A stretch of 64,000 bases of DNA, taken from Hyaloscypha bicolor E. Taxonomy: Eukaryota > Ascomycota > Leotiomycetes > Helotiales > Hyaloscyphaceae. Each line of letters starts with the position of its first letter. Position 1 is the stretch's first letter. The notes beneath the pieces are model-generated. The model was not told where the DNA came from. It did no database searches and saw only the letters and a list, made by a program, of their open reading frames with translations. The stretch covers positions 434,001 through 498,000 of the forward strand of contig NW_020194555.1 of assembly GCF_002865645.1 (NCBI RefSeq). Direction: 5' to 3'. The translations under genes and the position numbers were made by a program. Positions 37,521-51,229 of this stretch are shown piece by piece.

Positions 37521-38360
37521 ACTTAGAGAAAAGAGGAAATAAACTAAATATATTATATAATAAATATCTCTTTATTTTAATTTATTAATATATAAGGCAA
37601 ATTCTAATATAGTTTTTTATATTCTTTTTTATATTTTATTAGAAGTACTTTCTCTAGAGAATCTCTAGTATTTTACTAGTATTAAAATGCCTATTTATAG
37701 AATTATTATAGTTAGCTTATAATAATTCTTCTTTAAGAGCCGGCTTATTTAATATATAAATAGTACCCTAATATTTTAATAATCTAGATATATTAAGTTC
37801 CCAAGTTTTAATAGCTCTAATAAAGATTTCTTTTAAGAACTATTTATATTACTAGTATTATATTAATAAATTAAGCCTTTAGTACTATAATAGTAATTTA
37901 AGTAATATCTCTCTATCTTTCTTATATATTATTTCGGACCTAGCTACTTATATAGCCAGAATCTATAATATATACTATTTATAACTAGCTATACTAGTAA
38001 TAGGCTCAAGTAATAGTATTTCCGGTATTATTTTATTACTAAAATAAACTTCTTCTTTAGAATTCTTTAGTATTTTACTAATTAAAAAATACCTATTTCC
38101 TTTTTTCTAGGCCTTAAATTATAGTATTATAGAAATAGTATAGTATTTTATTATTATTACTTATAAGGCTCTCTATTCTATATTCTATAGCTTATTATAA
38201 AATATAAATAGTAAAGTATTTTTATTTATTTCTATTATAAAGTCTGGCCTTTTTAATAGCCTATTAATAGAATTATTATATTCTGGCTAGTATTTTAAGA
38301 TAAAGTCGAAAATAACTAGCTTTTTTATTTATCTTATCTATTAACTATTTAGTTTTCTCT

Positions 38361-38460
38361 TAGTTATAAAGTATTTTAAGTTATTATAAAGTATTTTAAG
38401 TTATTATAAAGTATTTTAAGTTATTATAAAGTATTTTAAGTTATTATAAAGTATTTTAAT
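38361..38460. repeat. 20-bp tandem repeat, five units
   Basis: Five consecutive 20-bp units 'ttattataaagtattttaag' run without interruption. The first has TAG for TTA at its start and the last ends AAT instead of AAG. It sits in the RNase H region of B2 and is probably a slippage expansion after RIP. Confidence 0.92.
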
Positions 38461-38849
38461 AATAATAGTATACTAGGTATATATTAGATAATATTACTAA
38501 ATATAAAATACTAGAATAATAGCCAAGAATTCAGAATTATATATCTTATATCTATTTTTAATTATAGTTATTTTCTTTAAATAAAAAATAATAAAGTACT
38601 ACCTGACTTCTACTTTCTTACTAAAAAGCTAGGAAATTATATTTATAATTATAAATCTTGAAATATTTATTTTTATATGAATTTTTAAGGCTAGATTAAA
38701 ATAATAAAGAATTAGTATTATTATAAATATAATTTATAGTTTCTTAAAAGCCTTATTTACCTTATTTATCTAACTAAAATAATATTATAAGTTTCTATTA
38801 GTTTTTAATAAATTAGTTAATTCTTTTACTATTTTAAAATATTTATAAA

Positions 38850-39560
38850 TAAATCTCTAGTAAAAGTTAATAAAACCCAGAAATACTTAGACTTTTCGGA
38901 TATTATTTTTTAGGGCTAGCTATTTCCTAATAATTATAATCTGGCTAGCTTCTATTTCTATATTATTTAGGCTAATTATAAACCCTAGAAACTCTATTCT
39001 TTTTATATTAAACTTATATTTTACTAAGTTTATAAAAAGCTAGTATTATTATAATTACTTAAATATATATTAAACTATTATTATATATTATTCTGGGTTC
39101 TCTAAATAAATTAAAATATTATTTAGATAAACTATATAAATAATATTTATAAGGCCTACTAATATATAATTAATATATACCTGAAATATTACTAGAGTAT
39201 TAGATAGTTTAAAGAATATAATATAATATTTAAAATATTTATAATATATTTGGAATACTATTTTTTACTTATTACTTTCCTATATTTATAATTAATAGTA
39301 AATATTCTTTAAGTTTAGCTTTATATATATTTTTGCTTTATAAAGCCTATTTATTATTTTATTAATAAGTAATAATAGTATTTAGTTCTTAATAGTAATT
39401 TTATTTAGATTCTAGTAATTAATATATAGATATAAGCTACCTTTTTTCTTTAGAATAAATATAATTAGAATACTAGCTAAACTAGTAAAATAATGAATTT
39501 ATTTCTTTTCTAAGCTAGTATTAAGATATTTTCGAAAAACTTTAAGCTTTCTTTCTAATA
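38850..39560 (-). pseudogene. B2 reverse transcriptase remnant
   Basis: On the minus strand with stops ignored it reads 'ILIIFIPKKKGSLYLCINYWNLNKITIKN', 'AKIYIKLNLKNIYY' and, at about 39,145-39,095, 'IVYLNNILIYLENPE'. These match gypsy RT blocks through the YxDD box (here both Asp read as Asn). The region downstream, toward 38,850, reads as the 'GF..FYRRFI' connection. A3 is inserted just upstream at 39,705, which separates this RT from the element's protease. Confidence 0.75.
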
Positions 39561-39705
39561 AAATATATATAAGATTATATAATAGCTAGAACCCTAGTTC
39601 CAGATTTATATAATACTTTATTATATAATAATTAGGTAATATATCTATAGCTTCTATAGAAAATACTCGGAAAAGATTCTAATATTTCTTAAGAAATATA
39701 ATTAT

Positions 39706-40003
39706 TATAATATATATAGGATTATATATAACTTAAGGGCATGTAATAAACCTCGGATATTACGGGTATTAATTAGGGAAATCAGAGGCCCTTTGATTTT
39801 ATAACTAATTACTATTTATATTATAAGTATTAGGCTTATAAATTACTAATTATATATATATTATTAGGGCCTCCTATTTAGAAGAGGCTTCCCTGGATCT
39901 TATAAAAGGGATAGAAATTAGTTCTATACTAAATTTAATATTATAGTTTTATAACTTACTAATTTATTCTATTATCTTATTACCTACTAATAAATATCTT
40001 ATA
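39706..40003 (+). repeat. A3 5' LTR (298 bp)
   Basis: It begins TATAATATATATAGG, ends AATATCTTATA, and carries 'ggcatgtaataaacctcgg' and 'attagggcctcct' blocks. The same 298-bp unit recurs at 47,238-47,535 and 58,137-58,434. Confidence 0.9.
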
Positions 40004-40069
40004 AGCTAATCTCTCTATTCTTAAAGGAAATAGCTTAATAAGTAATTATATCTCGAAATCTGCGAAATA

Positions 40070-41250
40070 TATAACCCCTTACTAAAGCTATTCTTATAGA
40101 GGAAGTTAACTAGATTAATCCTAATATAAGTAATAATAAAGGCTCGTCTAATACTTTTAATAGGGCCCCTCAGGAGCCTCCGAGAGCTAGTAATAATAAC
40201 GGAAATAATCCCGGTAATAATTAAGATATCGAGATTAATACCCGAGTTATTATTACCTAAGCTATAAAATAGGGCTTATATACTAAAGTCAAAGTACTTT
40301 AATAAAAGTAAGAATTAGTAAATATAATTAACTAATATATCCTATAATTAGAATAATATAAGGGTATTTTTAAGGATATCTTACGGTTTACTATATCTTA
40401 TAGAAACTTTATTCGTAAGTTTACCCTATTTTCCTTAGTAATTCCTACTAGAGAATTTCCTAAAATAGGATTAGAACTCATTTCCTTTCTTAATATAATA
40501 AGCTTTAAGAGTAATCTCGATATTATTTATTAGAAGCTATTATATAATATCCTAAAGATATATTTAGACTAAAAGAAGCTTCTTAAGGTCCGGATACCTG
40601 ACTTATATTATGGAAAATTCCTTAAGAAATAGAAAATATTTATATTTTCCTGGAAAGTAGTTTTTAGAACCTAACCTTAGACTTATAATAGATACTTTTC
40701 TAGAATTAACTTTATTATAAGTACCCTTAGAAACGAACCTCACGATACTTGGGAGGCTATAATAAAGTAAAGCCCACTATTATATAAGGTCTATTAGAAG
40801 TAATTTAAGGCCTACTTAACTAATATACTCTAAGTATTTCAAACCCATTAATAAAATGCCTTTAAAGAACTCCGAGATCTTTATTAGAAGAATAGCAAGA
40901 TAATTACCAAGTTATATACTCGGATAATTAGTCTTAAAGTTAACTAGAACTCATACCCTAAAAAAAACCGGGTCCGAACTCTTAATACTACTTTATCTAA
41001 CTATAAGACTTATTAGATACTTATATTTATTCTTTTAGGAAATAAGGCAGTATTTATTTCTAAATAACTTGAAAAAGCTCAGAAAATAGAATATACTACT
41101 TATCCTAAATTAAGAAAAGTAAAGATAGGGAAATCTAATAAAAGTAACTCTATTTCTAAAGACCCTAACTTAGTAAATTCTAATTCGTAAGGCTATTAAA
41201 AAAGAAAGAATAAGTTTCGAAAATCACATAAGAAATCCTCAAATAGTGCT
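40070..41250 (+). pseudogene. A3 gag remnant
   Basis: With stops ignored it starts with an Asn/Ser-rich N-terminus ('ASNNNGNNPGNN' around 40,190-40,220). It continues with 'AYTKVKVFQQKQELVNIINQYI' type capsid helices and ends with a basic segment. No zinc knuckle can be read with confidence. Its identity follows from position between the 5' LTR and pol. Confidence 0.55.
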
Positions 41251-42369
41251 TTAGCCTCTTTAAGGCCTTAATAAAATACTAGTTTCATTTTAGGTATGGT
41301 TTATTAGACTTATAAATAGAAAAAACATTTCTTAGAAAATATAAAATATTCCAAGTATACTAAATAGGCTTGGCAGAACCCTAATAAGGCTAAAACTATA
41401 GAAGAGTTAAGGTATCTATAGAAGCAGGTTAATACTATAGCTATAAAAAAGTACTCTAGAGGAGACTTTCCTAAGAAATAGAGAAAAGGGAAGGCCAAAT
41501 CTTAAATATTAATAATTTTGGCTATAATAAAAAAGGCATATTACTTTATATAACTATTTAAGCAAGATTAATATAGCTAGAAATAGGTACTTTAGAGATA
41601 TATAGTAGATTCGGTAATATTAGGTCAGATTATAACTTCCTTAATAATAATTAGGCTTAAAGCCAGGGCTTTATTACCTTAGCTAAATATAACTAAGAAT
41701 TTATAATCTTTTATAGGAACTAATTTAAAATCTATTAAGCCTATAATCTTAAGGTATTTATTATAGATAATTATAGCAAGATATATTCTTTTAAGCTCTA
41801 GTTCTATAAGTATAAGAATATTAGCTCTTATAGCCTCGTCTTTAATATAGAATTTTATAAAGTAACTCTTATATAATATATAAACTATATTAAGAAATAA
41901 TAAATATATATATCTATATAGCCTAATAATATTAAGATCCTAATACTAAAAGAATTTAGTAAGAAGCTTAACTAGTACCCTAAGCTAGTACCTTAAGTCT
42001 TATTCTTAACTAAAGGCAAATATAATTATCCTAGATAATAGGCTTTATATATTTGTAATAATTATTAGGTCTCTATTTTATTACACGATTCTAGTAATAC
42101 TAAATAAGAGTTTTTAATATAGCAAATTAATACCCTCCGGAAAGGGGCCTTAGAAGTACCTATTTACTTTTGAGATAATAAATATAAAAACTTCTTAGAG
42201 GTTTTTAATTCTAATAAAGCTTTAGAACCTCCTAATCTTAGTAATATTAAATACTTTATTAATATAAATAGTACGGTCCCGTATAGGCCTTTATATAATC
42301 TATTAGAGACCTAACTAGAAGTATTATATCTGTATTTATAGAATATACTTTATAAATATTAGATAAGGC

Positions 42370-43500
42370 CTAGTAAAAGCCTAGTAAGGATACCTATTCT
42401 TTTTATTTCTAAGAAGAATAGAGAACTATATCTTTATATTAATTATTATAGACTTAATTAAGTTATAATTAAGAATTAGTATCTACTTTCTCTTATTAAT
42501 AAAACCTTTAACTAGCTTTAAGAAGCCAAGATCTTTATAAAGCTAGATTTTAAGAATATATATTATTAGATAAGAATTCATAAAAGATACAAATAGAAAA
42601 TAGCTTTTAGGACTTACTATAGCTATTTTAAATATCTTATAATACCTTTTAGGCTAGCTAATATACTAGTTATATTTCAAGTATATATTAATATTATACT
42701 TATAGGGCTCCTGAATTATTTCGTAATTATTTATTTAGATAATATTCTTATTTACTTCCAAAATAAAAATAAATACTATAATTATATTTACTAGGTACTT
42801 ATTAGGCTATATAAAAATAACCTATTTTATAAACTTAGTAAATACGAGTTTAATATTAAAGAAATCGAATTTTTAGGCTTCCTTATTAGAATAGAAAATA
42901 TTCATATAAATCCTAAATAGGTCTATAGTATTATTAAATAACTAGAACCAGAATTATTTCATAAAATTTAAGTATTTCTTGGATTTACTAATTTTTACTA
43001 TAGGTTTATCTACTATTACTCTCAGGTAACTATAGGCTTAATAAATCTTTTAAAAGAAATAGAAAAGGGCCGGAAATCTGGTTCCTTTATATAAATAAAT
43101 AAAGCGGCTAAAAGCTTTAAAACTTTAAAAAAAGCTTTTACTATAATACCTATCCTAGTTTATTTTAATTCTTCTAAGAGGATTTATATTAAAACTAATA
43201 TATTAAAATTCGTAATTACTAGTATTATTTTATAATAAGTTAATTCTAGTAATAGCCCGAAAAAATACTAGTATCTAGTAATATTCTAGTTCCGGAAACT
43301 TTCCGGAGCCAAATATAACTATAGTACCTATAATAGGGAGCTACTTATAATTATTAAAGCCTTTAAGTATTAGTACTATTACCTTAAAGGATTTAGGTTT
43401 ATAATTAAGGTTATTATAAATTATAATAATCTCTAATACTTTATAGAAATAAAGTATCTAGAAAGCTATTAAATATATTAAATAATATATTTTATAATAT
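42370..43500 (+). pseudogene. A3 reverse transcriptase and RNase H remnant
   Basis: RT blocks read 'PSKSLVRIPILFISKKNRELYLYINYY', 'AKIFIKLDFKNIYYQIRI', 'FRTYYSYFKYLIIPFRLANILVIFQVYI' and 'VIYLDNILIYFQNKNK', with the second Asp of the YLDD box changed to Asn. The connection domain ('LGFTNFYYRFIYYYSQVTIGL', about 42,975-43,040) and RNase H ('ILVYFNSSKRIYIKTNILKFVITSIIL', then 'NYSTYNRELLIIIKAFK') follow in normal gypsy order. It is inactive. Confidence 0.82.
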
Positions 43501-43559
43501 ATAATTTTAATATTATTTACTATAGAGGCGCTTTAAATCTAGTAAATAGACCTAGTAAA

Positions 43560-45450
43560 AGACCTAATTATAAAAAAGGTCCTATTAATATAACTTGGCT
43601 TCTAACTTTTCAGAATAAACTAAAGGAAGTTTTTATAGTTATAATTTAGAAATTCTTATAAATATCTAAAGAGTTCTCTTTTTAAAATAAGTATTATTTA
43701 ATATTTACTATATTTATAATAGCTAAGAAGAAATATTTACTATAAAATAAGTAAATAAATTATCTTATAGATCTCTTAACTATAGAATTAGTTAAGAAGC
43801 AAGGTATAGGGAAATGCCTTAAAGGCTTTATTACTATAGCTAAGATAATAAAAATATCTATAACTATATTATTTAATAGAACTAAAGATTCCTTAGTTTC
43901 CCGAGTTTTTGAATTAGATAATTATAAATACCTAATTTCCTATATATAGATATATACGGCTACTAAAAGAGCTATAGTACTAGCCCCTTTATCTAAATCT
44001 CTTCTAGATATTATCTAGGTAGCTTAGAGAAATAATTCTTAATATTAGAATATTATAAAATAGAGGCTTAGTAAAAAAAATACTAAAGGAAAAGAAATCT
44101 AGAAAAATAATTCAGGCCTATTTAGGTATTATTCAAGAATTATTATACCTAATAATTCCGCTTTATATTAAGAAGTTATAAAGCTTTATTATAATAACCT
44201 AATAGCCAGATATTATAAAGTAAAAAAGATTCTCGAGCTTTTTAAAAAGTCCTAATATTAGGAAAATATAAAAAAAAACATTTATAATTATTATTAAGAA
44301 TATAATATTTACTAGAAAATTAAAATAAAAAAACATTTACTATATAATTTATTTAGTAGTTTATTATAGCCTAAAAGACCCTAAAGTAAGATTTCTATAG
44401 ATTTTATTATAGGTCTATTATTATATAAGAACTTAGTAGGAAGTCCCAATTTTAATATAATTCTTATAATTATTAACTAGTATTCTAAAATAGTAAGATA
44501 TATTATATACTATAAAACTATTAACTTTTTAAAGCTTACTAAGGTTATATAAGAATATATTTTCTCGATTTTTAGCTCTTCTAATAAAATTATTTCCGAT
44601 TAAAAAATAATATTTACTAGCTAGTTCTAGTTTACTTTTTGCTTTTACTTAATATATAAATAATATTTAAGTATAGCTTATTATTCTTAGATAAATAATT
44701 AGATAAAAAAGTAAAACTAGACCCTGGAATATTACCTAAAATATTATTATAATACCTAAAAGAATAACTAGTTTAAGAAATTATTTTTTATAAAATTTAT
44801 ATATAATAACTTAAAATATTAGGTTTTATAAAATATATTTTTCTATATATATTATAAATACTATTTTTAACTTTTATAAAATTCTAAAAATAGAATTATA
44901 GGAAAAGTACTAGCTATATATAAGAGGCTAGAAATTCTTAAAATAAAGTAAAAAAAGCTTAAGAATTTATAGTATTATATATAAAATAATTAGGAAACCT
45001 ATTATAATAGATACTAGTTAGCTAAATACTATTTTAAAGAAGCCTGGATAATATTATTAATAAGAAATATTAAACTTAAAACAAAAAAGCTTAAGCTAAA
45101 ATTTATAAATCCGTTTAGGATTCTTAAATATATTAGTAATTCGGTATATAAGTTAGAATTACTAAGTATATATAATTATTTATATCTAACTTTCTATATT
45201 TCTTTTCTTAAAAAATATATAATAAAAAAAAATTAAAAGTTATATCTATATTTTTCTAAAGAATTTCTGGAATTAGTAAATAATAATAAAAAATAAGAAT
45301 AGGAAATAAAAGCTATTATTAATTACTAATAAGATAATAGAAGTAAGAAGTAATAGTATTTAATTAAATAGAAAACCTGGCCTAAAAATTATAATACCTA
45401 GTTACTTACTTTTCCTAATCTTAAAAATTCCAAGAAATTTCTAAAATTAT
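43560..45450 (+). pseudogene. A3 integrase and chromodomain remnant
   Basis: Integrase reads 'KISIDFIIGLLLYKNLVGSPNFNIILIIINQYSK' (first Asp now Asn) and 'IISDQKIIFTSQFQF' (second Asp kept), followed by the Glu region. At about 45,120-45,210 the C-terminal 'KFIGPF'-type part leads into a chromodomain-like module near 45,280-45,440 ('KNRKQKLLLI...QNNRSKKQQYLIKQKTWPKNYNTQ', where chromodomains have 'YLVKWKGYxxxxxTWEP'). In chromoviruses this module can direct insertion to heterochromatin. Here the protein is broken by many stops. Confidence 0.7.
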
Positions 45451-47237
45451 ATAACTAAAACTATAACTTAGAATTCAAAACTATTTTTTAATAATCTCTT
45501 AAAATTAAAAAGAATTCTGGATTATTAAGAAAAAGGCTATTTAAAAAAAAGAGAAAATCTAGATAGCTAAGAAAAGGCCTGGAATAATAATAAAGATATT
45601 CTTTTCTTAGGTTTTTTATTTATAAAAGTTTTTTAGGGTTTTATTAAGGCTTATAAAAATTATATTTAAATTATTAGAAAAAGATTTAGAATTAAGAAAG
45701 ATTTATTATAAGTAAACTAGTTACGGGTATCTTAAATAAATAAATTCTAATTTCTATAAATTCCTAATTCCTAAAATAAGAATACTAAATACTAGCCTTA
45801 TTTAAGACTTAGTAAAAAATTAGCTAATACTTTCCGAAATTCGCTTATTTCTTAATAAGATATAATTATATTATAATAATATTAGTATTAAGAATATTAA
45901 GAGAAGTAAGTAAGGAACTTATAATAGCTATATATATTTTATAAAAGGCCCGAATTTCTAAAGTCAGATCCCAAATAGCTATAAGTATTATATTATTAGT
46001 ACTTAAAGTACTAGTAATAAACTACTTAGTAATCTTAATAATAAGCTTAGTAATAAGATTAATATCTTAAAAATAAATATTATAGTATTTCTTTAAGGAA
46101 TTAGTAAATACCTAAATATATTAGAAAAAACTTATCTTTAGGATACTAACTTAAATAGTATTATTATTTGCCTTATTAAAATAAGAAGAAGAATTCTAAA
46201 GCTTATTAGTATTCTTCTAGTTTTTAAAAACCTAATTAATAATATTATTCTTATTAGTATAATATTATTTAGGATATATTTTAAGAAATTTCTTAAAGGC
46301 TATAATAGTATTTTCCTAAAACTAGTAAGCCTCTAATAAATAATAAGAAATCTGAAATCGTATTAGCTTTAATAAATATTAAAGCTAAAGAACTTACTAA
46401 TATATAAGACTCAGAACTCTTATTATAATAGTTATAATTCTTCTTACTAGATACTATAGTATATAAGATAAAGAAATTAATAAGTAAATACTTAAAATAT
46501 TTTAAGTATTTACTAGTAATAAGAAAGGAGACTATAAGATTACTTTTATACTTATTATTATATAAGTAAATAATAAAGCCAGAAAAAGATATTATAGAAT
46601 TAATTAAAAATAATTAAAGAAGGCTTAGAGAAAAACAAAAAAAGAGGCTAGAAAATAATAATAGAAAAAGTTATTATATATATAGTTATTAGAAAAAAAA
46701 AGAGTATATAGTAATATAAAGAAATCCTTTTATAGAAATAAAGAATTACCTAAATTAATTACTAGTTTTTATACTAGTCCTAATTAGAAACTAGTATAAC
46801 TAATTAATATATATTCCTAGAAGCTTGTAAATAATTTCTAGGACCTTAGAAATATTTATATAAGTTTCTTATATAAATATTTATTAAATTCTTTTTATAT
46901 AGCTATTTAGATTATTCTAATACAAGATTTAATAAGTAGTATTAATTTTATAGAATAGTACCTTAGTACTTTAAATTAAGCTAATTAGAATACTCAGATC
47001 CTAAACGAAATCGCGATTACTAGCTAGTTCCTATATCTGGGATATAATTACTCTTTTTTCTTACTTACTTAGCTCTAATCTAATTAGATAATTTTTATAT
47101 CTATTATCTAGATTATATTAGTAAAACTATCTCCCAAGATACTAGAAATTTACCTTAATTAAATAAATAATTAATTAAATATTTACTAGAATAAATTAAT
47201 AAATCTTGGGAATAAGATCCTAGAAAGGAAATATAGT

Positions 47238-47535
47238 TATAATATATATAGGGTTATATATAACTTAAGGGCATATAATAAACCTCGGATATTACGGGTA
47301 TTAATTAGGGAGATTAGAGGCCCTTTAACTTTATAACTAATTACTATTTATATTATAAGTATTAGGCTTATAAATTACTAATTATATATATATTATTAGG
47401 GCCTCCTATTTAGAAGGGGCTTCCCTGGACCTTATAGGAGAGACAGAGATTAGTTCTATACTAAATTTAATACTATGGTTTTATAACTTACTAATTTATT
47501 CTATTATCTTATTACCTACTAATAAATACCTTATA
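47238..47535 (+). repeat. A3 3' LTR (298 bp)
   Basis: It aligns fully with 39,706-40,003. It starts TATAATATATATAGGG and ends AATACCTTATA, followed by TSD ATTAT (47,536-47,540) and then B2 protease sequence. Confidence 0.9.
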
Positions 47536-47540
47536 ATTAT

Positions 47541-47911
47541 TTTATTTATAATAATAATAATAACTTTTTAGCTATTTATTATAAAATAGGTAATTAATAA
47601 AAAAATATATATCTTATATTTTACTATTTTAGTAAACTTCCTAGTATTTAGAACTTTAATTTTTTATAATTAAATCTAGTATTTCTATATTATTTCCTTA
47701 AAAGAAATTAGGGAATTAATCTAATAAAGCTATAGAAATCTAAGTATTATATTAATATAATTCAGATTAAAATTATATAATATAAAATATATATTAGCTT
47801 CTTTTTAGTTCCCTAATATATTCTTAGTAATAATCCCAAAAATATAATCTTTATATAAATAAATTCTTTTTTCCTCTAGTAAAAATAAGGGAATTACTTT
47901 TAATATTAATA
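47541..47911 (-). pseudogene. B2 protease C-terminal half, cut by D
   Basis: Minus-strand reading gives 'PLFLLEEKRIYLYKDYIFGIITKNILGN'. This continues directly the 'LVNSDIKANYIKKKLALDIGI' reading at 55,990-55,915 on the other side of D. Together they form a retroviral-type aspartic protease in which the DSGA-like active site is on the 55.9-kb side. The join across D is what shows that D entered this gene. Confidence 0.65.
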
Positions 47912-47916
47912 AAATA

Positions 47917-48121
47917 TATAATAACTAGTATAAGAATATAATTTACTAAGAATAGGATATTAGAAATAGACATAAAACAAAGCTAAGCCGGAATTACTTA
48001 GATAGAATAATACTAAAGATTAAGGTATTTTTCTTATTTTATTTTATAGCTTAGTATTTTCTAATATATGAGATTCTTTAAACTTTAAGTCTTTAACTAT
48101 TATATTAATCCCGTTATTATA
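47917..48121 (+). repeat. D 5' LTR (205 bp)
   Basis: It starts TATAATAACTAGTATAAG and ends CCGTTATTATA; the same length and sequence order occur at 55,705-55,909. TSD AAATA precedes it. Confidence 0.88.
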
Positions 48122-48599
48122 TAATACTAAGCTTACTTGACTCGGCCTATAAAGGTAATATAATATTACTAGTAAAGAACCCGTATTTATTCTTGGAAAG
48201 CAAAAATAGAATATTACTTTTAATATTTAATAACTTTCTTAAACTATAAAGAATTAGAGAGCTTAACTAGAAGTATAATATCCTTTATAACCTAGTTAAT
48301 CTCGGAATCTGACTCTTAACTAGAGTAAATAATATTTCTCTCCTAGTAATTAGTTCTCTACTAATATAAAAGAAGAAAGATATTATTCTCTATAACCCAG
48401 TTAATCTTAGAGTCTAACCCTTAACTAGAGTAGATAATATTCCCTTAATACTAATAAGAGTAAAAGAACCGGCTTCCTTTCCTAATATAGGAAGAATTAG
48501 TAATAGTTTACTAATTTAAAATAAGAAAAGATAATAGTTAGTTTTAGTCTACTAACTTAAAACTAGATAAGATAATAATTAGTTATTAAATAAGAAGAA

Positions 48600-50600
48600 C
48601 TTATTTAATACTTATCTCTATAGCTAATACTTTTTCTAAAGCTATTATAGACGGCCCGGAGCCAAGTATTATTACTATAAATATATTAGATAAGAGGCCC
48701 TAGTATAATGAAATAGAGAAGCCGGACTTTAATATTATAAATCCATATTACCGGGAAAGCTATTATAATACTATCCCGGAAAAAAATATTAAGGAATAGC
48801 TAGCTAACTTAGAACTCAAAATTAATATAAATACTCCGAAAATAGATAAGGCCTAGTAGAGATTACTTATATAAGATAACCTTATTAATAAATACTACCT
48901 TATAACTAATAAATAAGCGGAATATTACTAGAAATTTTACTTATATATTAACTAACTTACTAAGAAAGTTAATAAGCTAGAGGTAATTACCGGTTAACTT
49001 TATATAAGGGAAAGACTAGTATAAAAAGAAGTAATAAAGTAGAGATCTAAGTAAGTAAATATTTAGGAATACTATAGATTCCTATTAAGAGAACTATTTA
49101 GGGACTAATACTAAGGCTCCCTTCTACTTTTAGTCTATAGTAATTAACTATAGCTTATTAGAATTAAGAATCCCGCCCTATTTATAAGTAAGGATAATTA
49201 CTAGATTAATAATTAGATATTTAATATAAGAAATAAACTAATATAGAACTTCTCTAAATTTAATAGTAAATTACTAAAAATTACTTATATAATATAACTA
49301 GTTACCGGAAATATCCGTAACTTTATTTATAATTAACTAGAACCTGGATTAGTTGGGCAGATCTTAATTACTAAATAGATCTTTAAGATTCTCTAGTAAG
49401 CTTATAATAAAAGTAAAGAGATAAAGTACTAGGAAGTAAAAGAGATATACTAGTACCTGAGATAAAGAAATAAGCTATTTCCGGTATTCTAGATAAAGTT
49501 TACTTACTTAATAATAAAACTAGAGAAATTACTAGATAACTAATATAATAACTTAATAGATAAAATAAATCTCGAGCTACTTAAGAGCTTGAGTAATAAG
49601 AAGTTTAATATTTCTAGAGACCTTACTAAGTAATATATAAAATAAGAAAATAGGCTTCTCTTAATTAAAAATTAGTAATTTCAGGAAAAATAAGTAGAAA
49701 CTACTTACTATTAAATACTACCTCGGGCTAGAAAGCCTACCGGGATCTAAGGAGCTATAGTAACCCTATATCTAATAAATTAATCTTAGTAGCCGGTATT
49801 CTCATAACTAAAGAAGGTAATTTACCGAGAATTTGAGAAGAGACTAGATTAGCCAGAGAGCCTTTATTATTATAGCTATAAAAAGCCTAGATATATAAAA
49901 AGTATTTGTTCTAACTTTAATAAGATTATACCTATTAAAGAGAATTACTTAGAAAGAGCTAATAATTTAGGGATAAATAATAAGGATATTAATTCCTATC
50001 TATTATTTAATAAGAAATATAATATTAATAAGTCGGGAAAAGTCTAGCTCTAGGTATAGAAATAGCCCTCCTAGAATAAGAACTTTACTAAGAACTTATA
50101 GATCTCACTTAGCTAATTAGCAGGAACTAGTTCCTTATTAATTATTAAGTATACTAGAAAGGCAAAACTATAACTTTCTAATACTTAGTAAATACCGGAG
50201 TAAATATATATATTCTAATTAACTAAAAGTATATTTGCCCTTTAATAAAAGTATTATAAATGCCCTTATATAAACTCAAAACCCCTATTTCCTTACGAGG
50301 TTTTAATAGATAATCTAGTAAAGCTATTTAATATCTAGCTATTATAGATCTAGCTATTAATTAGTATTCCCAAACTTAATAATACCTATTTACTACTAAT
50401 CTCAGCTCTTATAATATAATCCTGGAAAGGAAATAGCTAGTAAAATATAATATCCTACTAGACTATTAATAGAATTAACTTTATTAGCTAGAGAATCGCA
50501 AGATAAATTAGCTAGACCTTACTTAGAAAATCTAATATTTTAATAAGAAATATTAAAAAGATAACCGCTCTAAAAATACTCTAACTAGGATCCTAAAAAA
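48600..50600 (+). pseudogene. D gag and protease remnant
   Basis: With stops ignored, this region reads as a long gag: 'NREAGLQYYKSxLPGK...YYPGKKYQG' near the start, capsid helices, and near 49,860-49,915 a stretch 'SLYYYSYKKPRYIKSICSN' that sits where a CCHC zinc knuckle (C-x2-C-x4-H-x4-C) would be, with Tyr from Cys by G-to-A change. A protease-like region follows to about 50,600. In the intact element these would form the particle and process the polyprotein. Confidence 0.6.
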
Positions 50601-51229
50601 AACTAGTAAAACTAGACCCGAGAAGTAAAAGAATATATTTCTTATTCTTTTATAAGATCTTCTTATAAGGAAAACCAAATACTAGGCAAGAAAGGAAGAG
50701 CTAGACCTTAATATTCTCGGAATAGTTAAGCTATTAGACTATTCCCGCTATTTTATTAGAGTAACTACCTTCTAATTAAGTACTAAAGACCCTAGTAACT
50801 TGATTAGATTAGTTACTATTAATGAGATTAATTATATATTTGAGAAATAGGATTATAAATTAAAGAAATATCTATTATTACCTATAATAATTAGATAACT
50901 AATACTATAGCCTGCCAGGTACTATACTTAAACTAGTAACCTAATATATTCCCTAAATACGAATAAATCTAATACTCTTAGTAATATATTATCTTTTAAT
51001 CCTAAAGAACTTTAAGAGCTCCGGATATTCTTCCCTATATAGCTATATAATATAGCTAGGGCATTCTCTAAGAAAGTAGTAAATAAGCTTCCCTAGTCTT
51101 AACCCTTTAATTATAAGCTCCGTTTTAATAGACTAGATCCCTTAATAAGAACGGCCTATTTCTATAAAATAAGCTCTAGTAAACTCGAAAAAATAAGAGA
51201 ATATCTTATTAAGAACCTAAAAAAGGTTT

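Larger units (their letters stand above)
39706..47535 (+). mobile_element. Family A copy A3, complete LTR to LTR
   Basis: This is the reference copy for family A: 7,830 bp with 298-bp LTRs at 39,706-40,003 and 47,238-47,535, and TSD ATTAT at 39,701-39,705 and 47,536-47,540. Plus-strand order: gag (about 40,070-41,250), protease (about 41,600-42,000), RT (about 42,370-42,830), RNase H (about 42,960-43,500), integrase (about 43,560-44,880), chromodomain (about 45,110-45,450), and a 1.7-kb non-pol region up to the 3' LTR. It lies within the RT side of B2. RIP has destroyed all frames, although CpG-containing codons survive here and there. Confidence 0.92.

Noticed and set aside
41310..41498. Minus-strand open frame of 62 codons with a hydrophobic peptide
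   Set aside because: It is antisense to the end of A3 gag. The peptide is a by-product of AT-rich composition and has no counterpart frame of interest in A2.
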